A stretch of 64,000 nt of DNA from Clostridium tertium (GCF_017873245.1 NZ_JAGGJY010000015.1:34331-98330), one strand, 5' to 3'; positions 18,829-28,271 are shown, counted from the stretch's first letter. A program made the numbers and translations. Notes: generated by a model from the sequence alone, not told the origin.

Positions 18829-19566
18829 CTATTTTAAAATATTCCTATAACTACAGAGTTCTATGCCTATAGAATCAATAAACTCCTTAAGTTCTTTAGA
18901 TGTAAGTATCTTTAGCTCCTCTACTCTTTTTATGTTATAAGAACTTGTCTCCATAATAAAGCTATCAATATATGCAGGATGACTCATAGTTTCCACAATT
19001 TCATATTTATCTAATTTATTTTCTAAGCTTTTAAAAGCCTCTAGACTAACTGTTTTATCATAAAAAATCCCTTCATAAGGAATTACTTTATCATAATCTA
19101 ATTCATATTGTAGTCCCCCTCTTATAGGAAGATTATATCTTTCTACTAACCTTTCAATTACCGGTTTTAGAAATTCAAATGTATGAACATGATGATGTGA
19201 ATCTAAATGAGTTATTTCAATTCCTCTACTTTTAACTTTTTCAATTTGAGCGCAAAACTCGTTGTATATTTCTTCTAAACTAAACCTCTCCATATCCTTA
19301 TCTGGATTTATCCTTTTGTAAAAAAATCCATTTTCATCTATAATTGTTTTATGTGAATTTAATACAGGTTTATATGCCGACAAAGTTAGATGCACCCCAC
19401 ATCCTAGATCTGGGCATTCCTTTAATAATTCAACTGCATGATCAAATCCTGGCATTCCAGCCATTATTGAAGTACTCCTTACAGCCCCATTTCTATATGC
19501 ATCAATTATTCCATAATTGGCGCCTCTGCTAAGCCCAAAGTCATCCGCATTTATAATTAATCTCAT
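18829..19566 (-). CDS. chbG: ChbG/YdjC-family carbohydrate deacetylase
   Basis: Hydrolase of the YdjC family, which removes acetyl groups from N-acetylated sugars such as chitooligosaccharides. The metal-binding N-terminus MRLIINADDFGLSRGAN is diagnostic, and further family motifs are GCGVHLTLS and THLDSHHHVHTF. The frame opens at 19608, but the ATG at 19566 is preceded by AAAGGAG seven bases away and starts exactly at the family N-terminus (245 residues). It is upstream of the PTS-nanE operon on the same strand but separated by a terminator and a 200-base gap; functional linkage to amino-sugar use is an inference from proximity. Confidence 0.9.
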   Translation of the reverse strand: MRLIINADDFGLSRGANYGIIDAYRNGAVRSTSIMAGMPGFDHAVELLKECPDLGCGVHLTLSAYKPVLNSHKTIIDENGFFYKRINPDKDMERFSLEEIYNEFCAQIEKVKSRGIEITHLDSHHHVHTFEFLKPVIERLVERYNLPIRGGLQYELDYDKVIPYEGIFYDKTVSLEAFKSLENKLDKYEIVETMSHPAYIDSFIMETSSYNIKRVEELKILTSKELKEFIDSIGIELCSYRNILK

Positions 19567-19965
19567 ACTATTTCTCCTTTCCCTTTCTATATAAAATAAT
19601 CTTAACAAATTAAAAGTTAACCTAAATACCTAAATAAATTTATAACTATTATATTCTTTATAAATCATAAAAGTAAGTAAATACTTTAATCTCCATTTAA
19701 CACATATTAACTTAAATAAAAGCATTCTAACTGCAACTAAGTTTTGCAAATTAAAATTCTATTTAATTTACGTCTTTCCTTAATTTATTTAATATTTAAA
19801 AATAACTATATATTATACATTATAAATTATAGCATCATTGTATAAATACTTCCAATATTGTATTTATCTTTCTATGCTACCTGATTACTATTATGAATAA
19901 ACTAAACTACTGTTACTAATCCTAATATATATCAAATAATAATTGTATATGTGAGGTGTTTACTA
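19567..19965. other. 399-bp AT-rich divergent intergenic region
   Basis: Separates chbG (minus) from the PTP/GxGYxYP gene (plus). It must hold both promoters. The only structure seen is a loose dyad (GTATAAATAC near 19849 with GTATTTAT near 19869). No RNA gene or open frame is supported. Confidence 0.4.
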
Positions 19966-22356
19966 ATGAAAAAGTCTCTTAAACTTTGTTCCATAATTCT
20001 TTTAACTATACTCTACTCACTTGCACACATTAGCTATTATCCTAAGGCATTTTCAGAATTGAATCTAAAAGAAAACTCTGCAAATAATAATACTTTACCT
20101 CATCACTTTCGAATGATTTCTGCTGAAACTAATCTAGCAAAAAATCAAGATATTAACTTAAAAGGGCTAGACAAGTTGAATATTTCTGGAAGTGGTCAAT
20201 TTTCTGAATCTGGCCTTTCTTTAATAAAAAATTCTATACCAAATAAATTTTCTATAATAGATGTTGATTTAAGACAAGAATCTCATGGATTTATAAATGG
20301 AATAGCTGTAAGTTGGGAAAACTCAAATAATAGTGCTAATAAAGGTTTAAGTTTACCCGAAGTCTTATCCATTGAAAATAAACTTTTAGAATCTATTAAG
20401 ATCGGTACTCCTATAACTTTTTATAATACTAAAGATACTGTAATTCCTGAATCTGTTCAAAACGAAGAAGAACTTGCTAAATCAAAAGGAATGCAATATA
20501 TTCGTATTCCTGTAACAGATGGCAATTTACCAACAGATGACATGGTAAAATATTTCATTGATTTTGTTAGTAAGTTACCTAATGATACTTGGCTTCACTT
20601 TCATTGCAAAGAAGGAATAGGCAGAACTACTACATTTATGATAATGTACGATATTATGAAAAATTATAAAGACGTAAGCTTGGATGATATTATTAAACGC
20701 CAAGTAGTATTATCAACAATAAGTGATAAAAGTGCTCAAGATTTTTATACTGGAAATCATTTTAAGTTTTTAAGTGATTTTTATAATAGTTATACAGCTA
20801 AAAATACTTATTCTATGAATTATCAAAATTCTATCAATAGCTTAAATGATTATTACATTAAAAATTGCATTTTACCTAAATATTTATATGTAATTTCTGA
20901 TACTGATATGAACAAAGAAGAGCAGACTATGATTTCTGCTCTTCAAGGCATTATATCGAGTAAATCTGACTTTCAAATTTATATCCTTCCTTCTAATCAA
21001 CCTGATTACAAACTGTGGCTAGATGACTTAAATAAAAATTATAATATTAGCTATGAAAATATATCAGACCCTTGGAAGCTATTAAATATCTTTAAACATA
21101 ATATCAATGGTTACATATTATATAGCAATTCAAATCCTTACTCTATCAATAACGCCTGCTCTCTTGCATCACTAAAAAATTCCCTACCTATTGATGAATC
21201 CCTAGAATCTAAAGTTAAAAATTACGAAATAACTAATCTAATTAAAGATTGTAGAAATACAGATAAACACTGGGCCTATAAAAGTTTATGGAATTCAGGA
21301 TTAAATCATACTACAGTTATAGAGCTATCTCCCGAAAAATCAATGGCTTTAAGAGACTATGCAATAATGTCAAAATCACTTATATTCTATGAATATGATA
21401 TAAATGATTTTTCATTAAGAAAGGATATATTCAGCTCTATGGATGATATTGCTCGTTGCCTAGGATGGGGCCCTGATGAGTTTAATAATGTAAGTATAGC
21501 TTCAAAATATGGCGTAGATACCATCGCTGCAGATTGGTCCTATAATTTATCCGTATTGAGTTCATTTCCTATTAATGTACAAACTCAAAAGCACCGCAAT
21601 GACGTTCCAGCTGAAGATAATATCCATTATGTGACCTTCATTATGTCTGATGGGGATAATCAGCAATGGCTACTAGGAAGCAATTATAGTTCAGAAAAAT
21701 GGTATGGCTCTAAAAATAGAGGAAACTTTAATTTAGGTTGGACATTAAGCCCATCTCTTTATTATTTAGCACCTACAGTATTTAACAAATACTATGAAAG
21801 TGCAAGCTCATCGAAGTATTCTGATTACTACATTGTTTCTCCTTCTGGAAATGGCTATATATATCCTAGTAAATTTCCAAAAACTAAATTGGATAGCTAT
21901 ACACAGAGATTAAATAACTATATTAAGGAAGTTGATCAAAAATATGTATTAATAATCGATGATAATGCTTTATACGATAATTCTTTATGGGACAAATATA
22001 CTTCCTGTCCAAACATAGAAGGTCTATTTTATCTTGATTATAAAAAAAATAATAATTACGAAGGTAAAATAGTTTGGTCCAACGACAAACCTATAGTATC
22101 TTGTCGTGATTTACTTTGGAACAACCTAGAAGATGAAGAAGAACTAATTAAAAATATTAATTCTAGAGTTGAATTGGGTTATACAAATATTAAAACCCCA
22201 GAATCATATACCTTTGTTTATGTTCATGTATGGAGTAAAACTATGGATAATGTTCAACATGTAGTTGATAAATTAAATAACAATCCTCAAGTTAGAATTG
22301 TTATTCCTGATATTTTTATGAAATTGATTAAAAATAATATACCTGCTACTTATTGA
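19966..22356 (+). CDS. Secreted PTP/phytase-like phosphatase fused to a GxGYxYP domain
   Basis: A 796-residue protein with a signal peptide (MKKSLKLCSIILLTILYS, cleavage near residue 30). Residues about 90-280 match the protein-tyrosine-phosphatase-like inositol polyphosphatases: the catalytic P-loop HCKEGIGRT has Cys214 and Arg220, and the general acid is in PVTDGNLP (Asp185). From about residue 290 a second region contains FIMSDGDN and the hallmark GNGYIYP (about 628-634) of the GxGYxYP family, a putative carbohydrate-active domain of unknown activity. The product is probably exported or surface-associated and acts on phosphorylated extracellular compounds. I chose ATG 19966 because GAGGTG is seven bases before it; the frame opens at a GTG at 19951. 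Confidence 0.8.
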   Translation: MKKSLKLCSIILLTILYSLAHISYYPKAFSELNLKENSANNNTLPHHFRMISAETNLAKNQDINLKGLDKLNISGSGQFSESGLSLIKNSIPNKFSIIDVDLRQESHGFINGIAVSWENSNNSANKGLSLPEVLSIENKLLESIKIGTPITFYNTKDTVIPESVQNEEELAKSKGMQYIRIPVTDGNLPTDDMVKYFIDFVSKLPNDTWLHFHCKEGIGRTTTFMIMYDIMKNYKDVSLDDIIKRQVVLSTISDKSAQDFYTGNHFKFLSDFYNSYTAKNTYSMNYQNSINSLNDYYIKNCILPKYLYVISDTDMNKEEQTMISALQGIISSKSDFQIYILPSNQPDYKLWLDDLNKNYNISYENISDPWKLLNIFKHNINGYILYSNSNPYSINNACSLASLKNSLPIDESLESKVKNYEITNLIKDCRNTDKHWAYKSLWNSGLNHTTVIELSPEKSMALRDYAIMSKSLIFYEYDINDFSLRKDIFSSMDDIARCLGWGPDEFNNVSIASKYGVDTIAADWSYNLSVLSSFPINVQTQKHRNDVPAEDNIHYVTFIMSDGDNQQWLLGSNYSSEKWYGSKNRGNFNLGWTLSPSLYYLAPTVFNKYYESASSSKYSDYYIVSPSGNGYIYPSKFPKTKLDSYTQRLNNYIKEVDQKYVLIIDDNALYDNSLWDKYTSCPNIEGLFYLDYKKNNNYEGKIVWSNDKPIVSCRDLLWNNLEDEEELIKNINSRVELGYTNIKTPESYTFVYVHVWSKTMDNVQHVVDKLNNNPQVRIVIPDIFMKLIKNNIPATY

Positions 22357-22526
22357 TAAATTTATTTTTTAAAGATAATTTAATTAAATCTATAAATCAT
22401 GATACTATTTCACTATTATCTCACTTAAATTCAAAATTATATTTTTTATATAATCTTCTAGAATTTTAAAGGACATAACGAAACGCGCCCCCCTTTTAAG
22501 CCATTGATTCTACTAGCTTACACGGC

Positions 22527-22561
22527 AAAAGCCGTATCTATTAACATAGCTACGGCTTTAA
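22527..22561 (-). terminator. Terminator of the MerR regulator gene
   Basis: AAAGCCGTA/TACGGCTTTT stem on the minus strand with a short T-run, 45 bases after the stop. Confidence 0.7.
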
Positions 22562-22605
22562 ACTTCTATTTATATATTGAATTAACTTTACAATATTAAT
22601 ACTAA

Positions 22606-23364
22606 TTATCTTGCATACTTCACAATAATATCCCTTAGTGTAGCAACTACTTCCTTACCAGCTCTATCATTATAGTATTTTGCAAATCTTTCATCTGCTA
22701 CATACATTTCTGCTAATCCAATATGAGCTTCTTTTGAATAACTAGGCCATGAAAAACTTAGCCAAGCTTTGTGTTTTTCGTAAACACCCTTAGCTTTTTC
22801 CGAATCTAAATCTCCTGAATTGAAAACCTCAATTAAATCTTCAAACATATCATTTTCTATACTTTGCATTTTTTTAAAATCTTGTTCAGTCATATTCATA
22901 AACTTTTTGTTAGATTCTTCTACAGTCTCTGAACCATATTTTTCTCTAATTTCTTTTCCATATTTAGCTTCATTTTCTTGTAATTTTTGCTTTTTAAAGC
23001 CTTCAAACTTCTCCTTATTTGACATATCTATCTCTCCTTTATTATATTCTAATGTCTTTTCTACAATTAAAATCAATTGATCAAGTTGATTCCGTCTAGA
23101 AATAAGTCTTTGGCGATGTTCAATTAAAGATTGGCAAATATCAAAATTAGGATTAGATATTATATCCTGTATATCTTCCAGCTTCATATCTAACGATCTA
23201 TACAGTAATATCTGTTGCAATAAATCTACTTCTTTTTGACCATAAATACGATATCCTGAAGAATTAACTCTACAAGGTTTTAGTAAACCTATTTCATCAT
23301 AATATCTAAGAGTTCTAGTACTTACGCCTGCTAATTCAGCTAGCTTTTTAATTGTATATTCCAT
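22606..23364 (-). CDS. MerR family regulator with TipAS drug-binding domain
   Basis: Residues 1-105 are a MerR winged helix (YTIKKLAELAGVSTRTLRYYDEIGLLKP) with coiled-coil dimer helix, and residues about 130-252 are a TipAS-type domain (W-x-S-F-S-W-P-S-Y-S-K-E-A-H with the late MYVADERFAKYYNDRAG), which in TipA-like proteins binds thiopeptides and other drugs. It would activate promoters with a 19-bp spacer. Start is ATG 23364, correctly spaced from GGAGGT; the TTG 18 bases upstream lies inside the ribosome site. Divergent from the globin gene, so autoregulation and control of the globin are possible. Confidence 0.9.
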   Translation of the reverse strand: MEYTIKKLAELAGVSTRTLRYYDEIGLLKPCRVNSSGYRIYGQKEVDLLQQILLYRSLDMKLEDIQDIISNPNFDICQSLIEHRQRLISRRNQLDQLILIVEKTLEYNKGEIDMSNKEKFEGFKKQKLQENEAKYGKEIREKYGSETVEESNKKFMNMTEQDFKKMQSIENDMFEDLIEVFNSGDLDSEKAKGVYEKHKAWLSFSWPSYSKEAHIGLAEMYVADERFAKYYNDRAGKEVVATLRDIIVKYAR

Positions 23365-23616
23365 CTCATTACCTCCTGACAACTTAATGATAAATGATTA
23401 CGTTGCGTTAATGTCAATAAAAATATTATATTTTTTATTTTGTAATCTTAAGCATAAAAAAGCTTAAACTATATAGTATTAATTTTCACAAAAATATTAA
23501 GTTTATTAAGCTTTTATAGTATTTGAATATAACTTTTTATAATGCTAGAATTTATTTAACCGATAAGTATTATTTATTAATATTTATTATTAACATTTTT
23601 AGGAAGGTGAATTAAT

Positions 23617-24054
23617 ATGTTAGATCAAAAAACAATTGATATAATTAAAAGTACAGTACCAGTATTAAAAACTCATGGAGTTGAAATAACAACAACTTTT
23701 TATAAAAATATGTTTGAAAAAAATCCTGAAATCAAACCATTATTCAATATGGATAGACAAGAGTCAGGTGAACAGCCTAAGGCATTAGCTATGGCTATCT
23801 TATCATCAGCGCAAAATATAGACAACTTACCAGCAATTATGCCTGTAGTAAATAGAATTGCAGAAATTCACTGTAATGCAGGCGTTAAAGAAGAACATTA
23901 TCCAATAATAGGAAGCAACTTATTATTTGCAATTAAACAAGTTTTAGGAGATGCTGCAACAGATGAAATTATGGATGCTTGGGAAAAAACTTATGGAGTT
24001 CTAGCAGGTATCTTTATAGATGTAGAAAAGAAAATTTATCTTTCAAGACAATAA
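23617..24054 (+). CDS. Single-domain globin (flavohemoglobin-type)
   Basis: A 145-residue bacterial haemoglobin of the flavohaemoglobin/Vitreoscilla group but without reductase domain. Visible key residues are Tyr29 (B10), Gln53 (E7) and proximal His85 (F8, in EIHCNAGV). This residue set is typical of globins that bind oxygen or detoxify nitric oxide, as in Campylobacter Cgb. In a strict anaerobe a role in nitrosative stress is the best guess. Ribosome site GGAAGGTG is upstream of the ATG. The divergent MerR gene shares its 250-bp promoter region. Confidence 0.92.
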   Translation: MLDQKTIDIIKSTVPVLKTHGVEITTTFYKNMFEKNPEIKPLFNMDRQESGEQPKALAMAILSSAQNIDNLPAIMPVVNRIAEIHCNAGVKEEHYPIIGSNLLFAIKQVLGDAATDEIMDAWEKTYGVLAGIFIDVEKKIYLSRQ

Positions 24055-24090
24055 CTTACTCATTTACTTATTTATTATATATTTATATTA

Positions 24091-24127
24091 TGATAAAAGG
24101 ATTATGGTAGTCCATAATCCTTTTATC
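24091..24127. terminator. Bidirectional terminator
   Basis: Perfect arms GATAAAAGGATTATGG and complement around TAG; shared by the globin and the convergent lipoprotein gene. Confidence 0.9.
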
Positions 24128-24157
24128 TAATTTACTATATAATCCAAGATTAATATA

Positions 24158-24838
24158 CTACCACTCTCTACCTGGATCATCATCCATACTATTAACAGTT
24201 CCATGAGGATATAAAACTGAATAGTGATCTAAAACTTCCTTTTCATTTTTACTATATGAAAAAACAAATAATAATTTGAAATCATAATTTATCTCATATC
24301 CAATTATTCTTTCATTCAACTCTGTTTTAACTTCATATTGTGGTTCTCCAAAATATGATATTATATCTTGTAAATTTAAATCTTTTAATGATTTATCAAA
24401 AGATCTTAATTCAAATATTTGATCTCCTTTATTACATCCAAATGCTAAATTTTTACTTTCAAAAGTATAATAAAGTCCTTTAGCTTCAGCTATATAGTTT
24501 GAAGTATCTTCCTTGCCATAAGCATTATTAACTTCATCAATAATACCATCTTTTGCTTTAAATTCACTATTTATAACCATTCCACTTTTAGACTTGTCTT
24601 TTATATTATTCAATAGGTCACCCTTATAGTTATCTACATTTTCAGTATTAGTTTCACCTAAGTTATCTGTACTCTTAGGTTGAGCCTCTTTAGATGAGTC
24701 TTTGCTTGTATCTTTGTCAATCTCTATAGACTCACTGCTATTACTTTTATTATCATTAGATGACTTATTATATCCACATGCTGTAAGCGAAATCATAAAA
24801 GTTGCTATTATAGTAATAATTAGTACTTTCTTCTTCAT
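24158..24838 (-). CDS. YjgB-like lipoprotein (DUF4309)
   Basis: Lipoprotein with signal peptide and lipobox LTAC (lipidated Cys21), a Ser/Asn/Lys-rich linker (residues 24-70) and a DUF4309 domain. The domain shows AKGLYYTFESKNLAFGCNKG, then IFELRSFD and the strongly conserved ending LDHYSVLYPHGTVNSMDDDP(G)REW, which matches B. subtilis YjgB-type proteins. Function of the family is unknown; the protein is anchored on the outer face of the membrane. Monocistronic. Confidence 0.85.
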   Translation of the reverse strand: MKKKVLIITIIATFMISLTACGYNKSSNDNKSNSSESIEIDKDTSKDSSKEAQPKSTDNLGETNTENVDNYKGDLLNNIKDKSKSGMVINSEFKAKDGIIDEVNNAYGKEDTSNYIAEAKGLYYTFESKNLAFGCNKGDQIFELRSFDKSLKDLNLQDIISYFGEPQYEVKTELNERIIGYEINYDFKLLFVFSYSKNEKEVLDHYSVLYPHGTVNSMDDDPGREW

Positions 24839-25242
24839 TCTATTTACTCCTTATTAAATCATTATCTATTATATTATACTTATTTTTAATATATATTTTC
24901 ATTTCTATGTAAAACTTAATATTAATGCTATAATTATTCACTTAAGCTATCACTTGCAAAATTCACTATATTATCATTCCCTCTATTCTTTATCGTCTTA
25001 AAATTAAACATATAAACTATTAAAAATTCCATATAATATTCAAATAACTTCCTATTCCGAGCATTTTATGCCTATAAAACACAGTATAAATATGACTTTT
25101 TATATAACAAAAATGTTCAATTTATAAAGTGTTATATACATCCTAAATTTTAAATGCTATAATAATAATCCATTTATTGATACATACTATTATTTGTAGG
25201 TGCTAATAAATGAATTATTATGGAAAGTGTCAGGTGAAATTT
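24839..25242. other. 404-bp AT-rich divergent intergenic region
   Basis: Between the YjgB-like gene and cytidine deaminase. Promoters for both must lie here. I see no convincing hairpin, riboswitch or open frame. Confidence 0.4.
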
Positions 25243-25662
25243 ATGATTGATGCAAAATTATTAGTTGAAAAGGCTTATGAAGCTCAAAAATTTGCTTATA
25301 CTCCTTACTCTAACTTTAATGTTGGTGCTGCATTACTTGGTACAAACGGTAAAATATATTTAGGTTGTAATATAGAAAATGCGGCTTTTACTCCAACAAA
25401 CTGTGCTGAAAGAACTGCTTTTTTTAAAGCTGTATCTGAAGGACAACATGAATTTCAAGCAATTGCTATAGTAGGTAATATGGCAGATGCTGAAGAAACT
25501 GAATACTGTGCTCCTTGTGGAGTATGTAGACAAGTAATTGCAGAATTTTGTGATCCAAAAACTTTTAAAATCTATCTTGCTAAAAATAAAGATGAATTTA
25601 AAGAATATACATTAGAAGAACTTTTACCTTTAGGCTTTACTGGAAAAGACTTAAATAAATAA
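25243..25662 (+). CDS. cdd: Cytidine deaminase
   Basis: Zinc enzyme of 139 residues deaminating cytidine and deoxycytidine in pyrimidine salvage. The N-terminus shows YTPYSNFNVGAALL; the zinc and proton-shuttle motif is NCAERTAFFKAV (C-A-E), and the second zinc motif is CAPCGVCRQVIAEF. The frame begins at 25210, but ATG 25243 has AGGTGA upstream and gives the normal family start. Monocistronic, ended by a hairpin. Confidence 0.96.
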   Translation: MIDAKLLVEKAYEAQKFAYTPYSNFNVGAALLGTNGKIYLGCNIENAAFTPTNCAERTAFFKAVSEGQHEFQAIAIVGNMADAEETEYCAPCGVCRQVIAEFCDPKTFKIYLAKNKDEFKEYTLEELLPLGFTGKDLNK

Positions 25663-25692
25663 ATCATTTGATTAATTTCTATTAAATAAGAT

Positions 25693-25725
25693 TAAGCCAT
25701 AAACTATAAAATAGTTTATGGCTTA
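25693..25725. terminator. Terminator of cdd
   Basis: Perfect 15-base arms TAAGCCATAAACTAT/ATAGTTTATGGCTTA. Confidence 0.8.
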
Positions 25726-25728
25726 ATA

Positions 25729-25845
25729 TCATTTAGACTTTTCTTTTAAGATTATTCTATCTATACTCTTTTTTGATAAGAAATATTTTTCAGCAAGATC
25801 CTTAATGCAATAGCCTTGCTATGCATTATTAGCAGGTGTTGTCAT
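25729..25845 (-). pseudogene. Remnant of a CD3324/Mor-like HTH regulator
   Basis: A strong ribosome site (GGGAGGA) precedes ATG 25845, but the frame stops after eight codons (MTTPANNA). Past the TAG the same frame continues GYCIKDLAEKYFLSKKSIDRII to a TGA at 25729; this is the C-terminal helix-turn-helix of small CD3324/Mor-like regulators. Only the expression signals and the last 30 codons remain, so an internal deletion and a nonsense change are likely. Confidence 0.55.
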
Positions 25846-25892
25846 AAAAATCCTCCCGTTTATACCACTATATTTATTATTTTACTTTTTAA

Positions 25893-26639
25893 TTATTTAA
25901 AATTAAAATTATTAATAAAATTGACCATATTATCTTTATTTTCTTTTAACTGTTTTACTCTATTTACGTTAGCCCCTGAAGGATGTGGAAAATCCTTTAG
26001 TATTTGTTCCTCTTTTATAAGTCCCTTATTTTCTAGGCAAAGTAAGACTTCTTCTACCGCCCTTCCTAATGGTATTAATAAAATCTCTTCATGATTGTCT
26101 AAACTATTAAATTCATCAATAAAATTTTCATAAATATACTTCCTTAAAAATTCACTCTTTATTAATTTAGGAGTATGACCAGAATAATTTTGCTTTTTCA
26201 CAAAAACAGGATAAGGAATTAAAGAAATTGTATGTAATAAATAATCCTTTTTATTAAATAATTCACTACAACTATCTATATTTAAAGCCTTATTTAAGGT
26301 TATTTCATCTAACATACTTATTATATTTTTTCTTATTACTCCACTAAACCTTCCTGCCACCTTACACTTATATTGAATTTTTTTAATATCACTCCCTAAC
26401 TCAAATTCCTTTCTAGCTGTTGCAATTGCTGTACTCATTTGTTGAAATCCTGGAGTTATTCCAATAATAAATATCTTTGCCCTTGGATTTAAATACTCAT
26501 TATGTGGTGCATAATATATCTCTATGCTATTTTCACTATCTACTAAAAATTCTTTAATTAATAACTCTTCTTTAGTGTATTTATCTTTTAATGGTAACTT
26601 CATTATTTTTTCTTTATATTCATATAAGTTCTCTTTCAT
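25893..26639 (-). CDS. Uracil-DNA glycosylase-superfamily-like protein
   Basis: A 248-residue soluble protein with two landmarks of the UDG fold: an N-terminal strand-loop IFIIGITPGFQQ (motif GxTPG) and a late FPHPSGANVNR (HPSxxN-like) segment. Typical UDGs excise uracil from DNA, but the catalytic Asp/Asn of motif 1 is not evident, so the activity is uncertain. Start ATG 26639 has TTAGGAG at proper spacing; the TTG 18 bases earlier is less likely. Monocistronic. Confidence 0.65.
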   Translation of the reverse strand: MKENLYEYKEKIMKLPLKDKYTKEELLIKEFLVDSENSIEIYYAPHNEYLNPRAKIFIIGITPGFQQMSTAIATARKEFELGSDIKKIQYKCKVAGRFSGVIRKNIISMLDEITLNKALNIDSCSELFNKKDYLLHTISLIPYPVFVKKQNYSGHTPKLIKSEFLRKYIYENFIDEFNSLDNHEEILLIPLGRAVEEVLLCLENKGLIKEEQILKDFPHPSGANVNRVKQLKENKDNMVNFINNFNFK

Positions 26640-27064
26640 ATATTTTCTCCTAATCAAAATTCTTTTATAAATATATATTTACTCAATTCTTGAGCTTTTC
26701 TAAAATATATACTTATTATATATGTTTATCTTGATTCACTATTTATATCAACTATTTCTTATAATTATTTACAGCTATACTTACAATATACAATCTAACC
26801 TCACAATAATTATTATTAATCCTAGATTTATCTATCAGTTATAATTAATATTATTCTTACTCTGCTATATATAGTGTAGTTACTACAATTTCTAATCAAG
26901 TAACTACAACTAAAAACATCGCTACTCAGATTATTTAATTTATTTTCATATGTGTATTCATCATACTCAAACTTCTCTTTGTTCATTATCTTGCAATATA
27001 AAATACTACTTTTCTATATTAAATTTTATCATTTAAAATTATTTAATAAAATTCCTTCACTCCC
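26640..27064. other. 425-bp AT-rich gap, nothing recognised
   Basis: Very AT-rich, with scattered short frames lacking ribosome sites. It lies between the UDG-like gene and decayed genes, so it is probably eroded former coding DNA, but no homology could be seen by eye. Confidence 0.4.
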
Positions 27065-27095
27065 TTGATTTAAAGTTAAGTTTAAGTGTTAATCC
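27065..27095 (+). promoter_or_regulatory. MerR-type promoter with 19-bp spacer
   Basis: TTGATT and TAATCC are separated by exactly 19 bases holding the dyad TTAAAGTTAAGTTTAA. Such over-long spacers with a central dyad are typical of promoters activated by MerR-family regulators (AdhR/NmlR type). It now drives only a hydrolase fragment. Confidence 0.5.
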
Positions 27096-27157
27096 TTTTA
27101 TATTGAAAAGTAAAATATTAGTCACTATAATTTATATCATAGAGAGGTATATATAAT

Positions 27158-27270
27158 ATGTTGATACAGATAAAATGGGAGCCTTAGGTCTTTGTAAAAG
27201 TGGTTTCTATTCAATTAAAGCTGCTCAAATAGAAAACAATAAAGCTCTAAAAATAATTAGTCTAACATAA
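27158..27270 (+). pseudogene. Fragment of an alpha/beta hydrolase (dienelactone-hydrolase-like)
   Basis: After ribosome site GAGAGG and an ATG, the next frame reads VDTDKMGALGLCKSGFYSIKA then stops 36 codons later. DTDxxGxLGxCxSGGxxxxAA is the nucleophile elbow of alpha/beta hydrolases of this type. The start region and the internal region are fused out of frame, showing an internal deletion and loss of the rest. Confidence 0.55.
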
Positions 27271-27391
27271 TATAGAATAAACTTTATTAAATATCAAATT
27301 CATCCACTAAAGAGAAGTGACATATTCTGTGCTCTTTATGCAGCAGTATGTGTTTTTATTATTATAATTAATAAAGGAGAGAATTGAAGAT

Positions 27392-28213
27392 ATGTCATCT
27401 AATAGAATAGATTTACTTGTTACCTTTGATAAAAATTATATTCCACCGTTTCAGACGATGCTGAAATCGCTAGTGTTAAATAATCCAAGAGAAACATTTC
27501 ATATTTGGTTACTGCACAGCGAGATTCCACTGGAGATGCTACAGGAAGTTGAAGAATATTGTGCAAAGCAAGGGGCGGCTATGACATCTATAAATGTAGA
27601 ACGCTCCGTGTTTAAAAATGCTCCTGTTTCAAAGAGATATCCACAAGAAATGTATTATCGCCTACTAGCTCCGCTTATTCTTCCGAAATCAATAAAGAAA
27701 ATTCTTTATCTTGATCCGGATATCCTTATTATTAATTCAATCCGCCCTTTATGGGAAACTGAACTTGGAAACTACATATTTGCCGCTGCATCCCATGTAG
27801 GGGTTACCGGAGTTATAAATGATATTAATCGTGTCCGATTAAGAGTAGATCATGATTACTACAATTCCGGTGTTATGCTTATGGATTTAACAAAGGCACG
27901 TTCCATTGTTAATGTAGAAGAAATTTTTCAATGCGTAAGAGAGCATAAGGAAGAGCTTTTACTTCCAGACCAAGATATCTTTAATTATTTGTATGGAAAA
28001 CAAACTCTTCCTTTAGATGATGCTATCTGGAATTATGATGCTCGAAAGTATTCTAATTATCTTCTAAGAAGTGGCGGTAATTATGATATGGATTGGATTA
28101 CTAGAAATACAGTAGTACTTCATTTCTGCGGTAAGAGTAAACCTTGGAAGCACTCTCAAAATAATCGATTTGCAATGCTATATAAACATTATATGCAGAT
28201 TTCCATTAGATAA
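27392..28213 (+). CDS. Glycosyltransferase family 8 protein
   Basis: Retaining glycosyltransferase of 273 residues: opening strand LLVTFDKNYIPPFQTMLKSL, the metal-binding DxD motif in ILYLDPDILI, VDHDYYNSGVMLMDL, LPDQDIFNYLY, and a final VVLHFCGKSKPWKHS that supplies the last metal-binding His. Likely transfers glucose or galactose from UDP-sugar to a cell-surface glycan or lipopolysaccharide-like acceptor. Third positions use C and G (CCG, CGC, GCG) much more than neighbours, pointing to recent transfer. GGAGAG upstream fits the ATG. It is the only intact gene within 2.4 kb of decayed genes. Confidence 0.9.
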   Translation: MSSNRIDLLVTFDKNYIPPFQTMLKSLVLNNPRETFHIWLLHSEIPLEMLQEVEEYCAKQGAAMTSINVERSVFKNAPVSKRYPQEMYYRLLAPLILPKSIKKILYLDPDILIINSIRPLWETELGNYIFAAASHVGVTGVINDINRVRLRVDHDYYNSGVMLMDLTKARSIVNVEEIFQCVREHKEELLLPDQDIFNYLYGKQTLPLDDAIWNYDARKYSNYLLRSGGNYDMDWITRNTVVLHFCGKSKPWKHSQNNRFAMLYKHYMQISIR

Positions 28214-28271
28214 AAATAAAGATCATAACAATAAAATGTTATTTTTTACCCAATACTTATTAATTTAAAAA

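Noticed and set aside
24839..25242. Riboswitch or small RNA upstream of cdd
   Set aside because: No paired elements or conserved boxes were found; the AT-rich gap gives no support.
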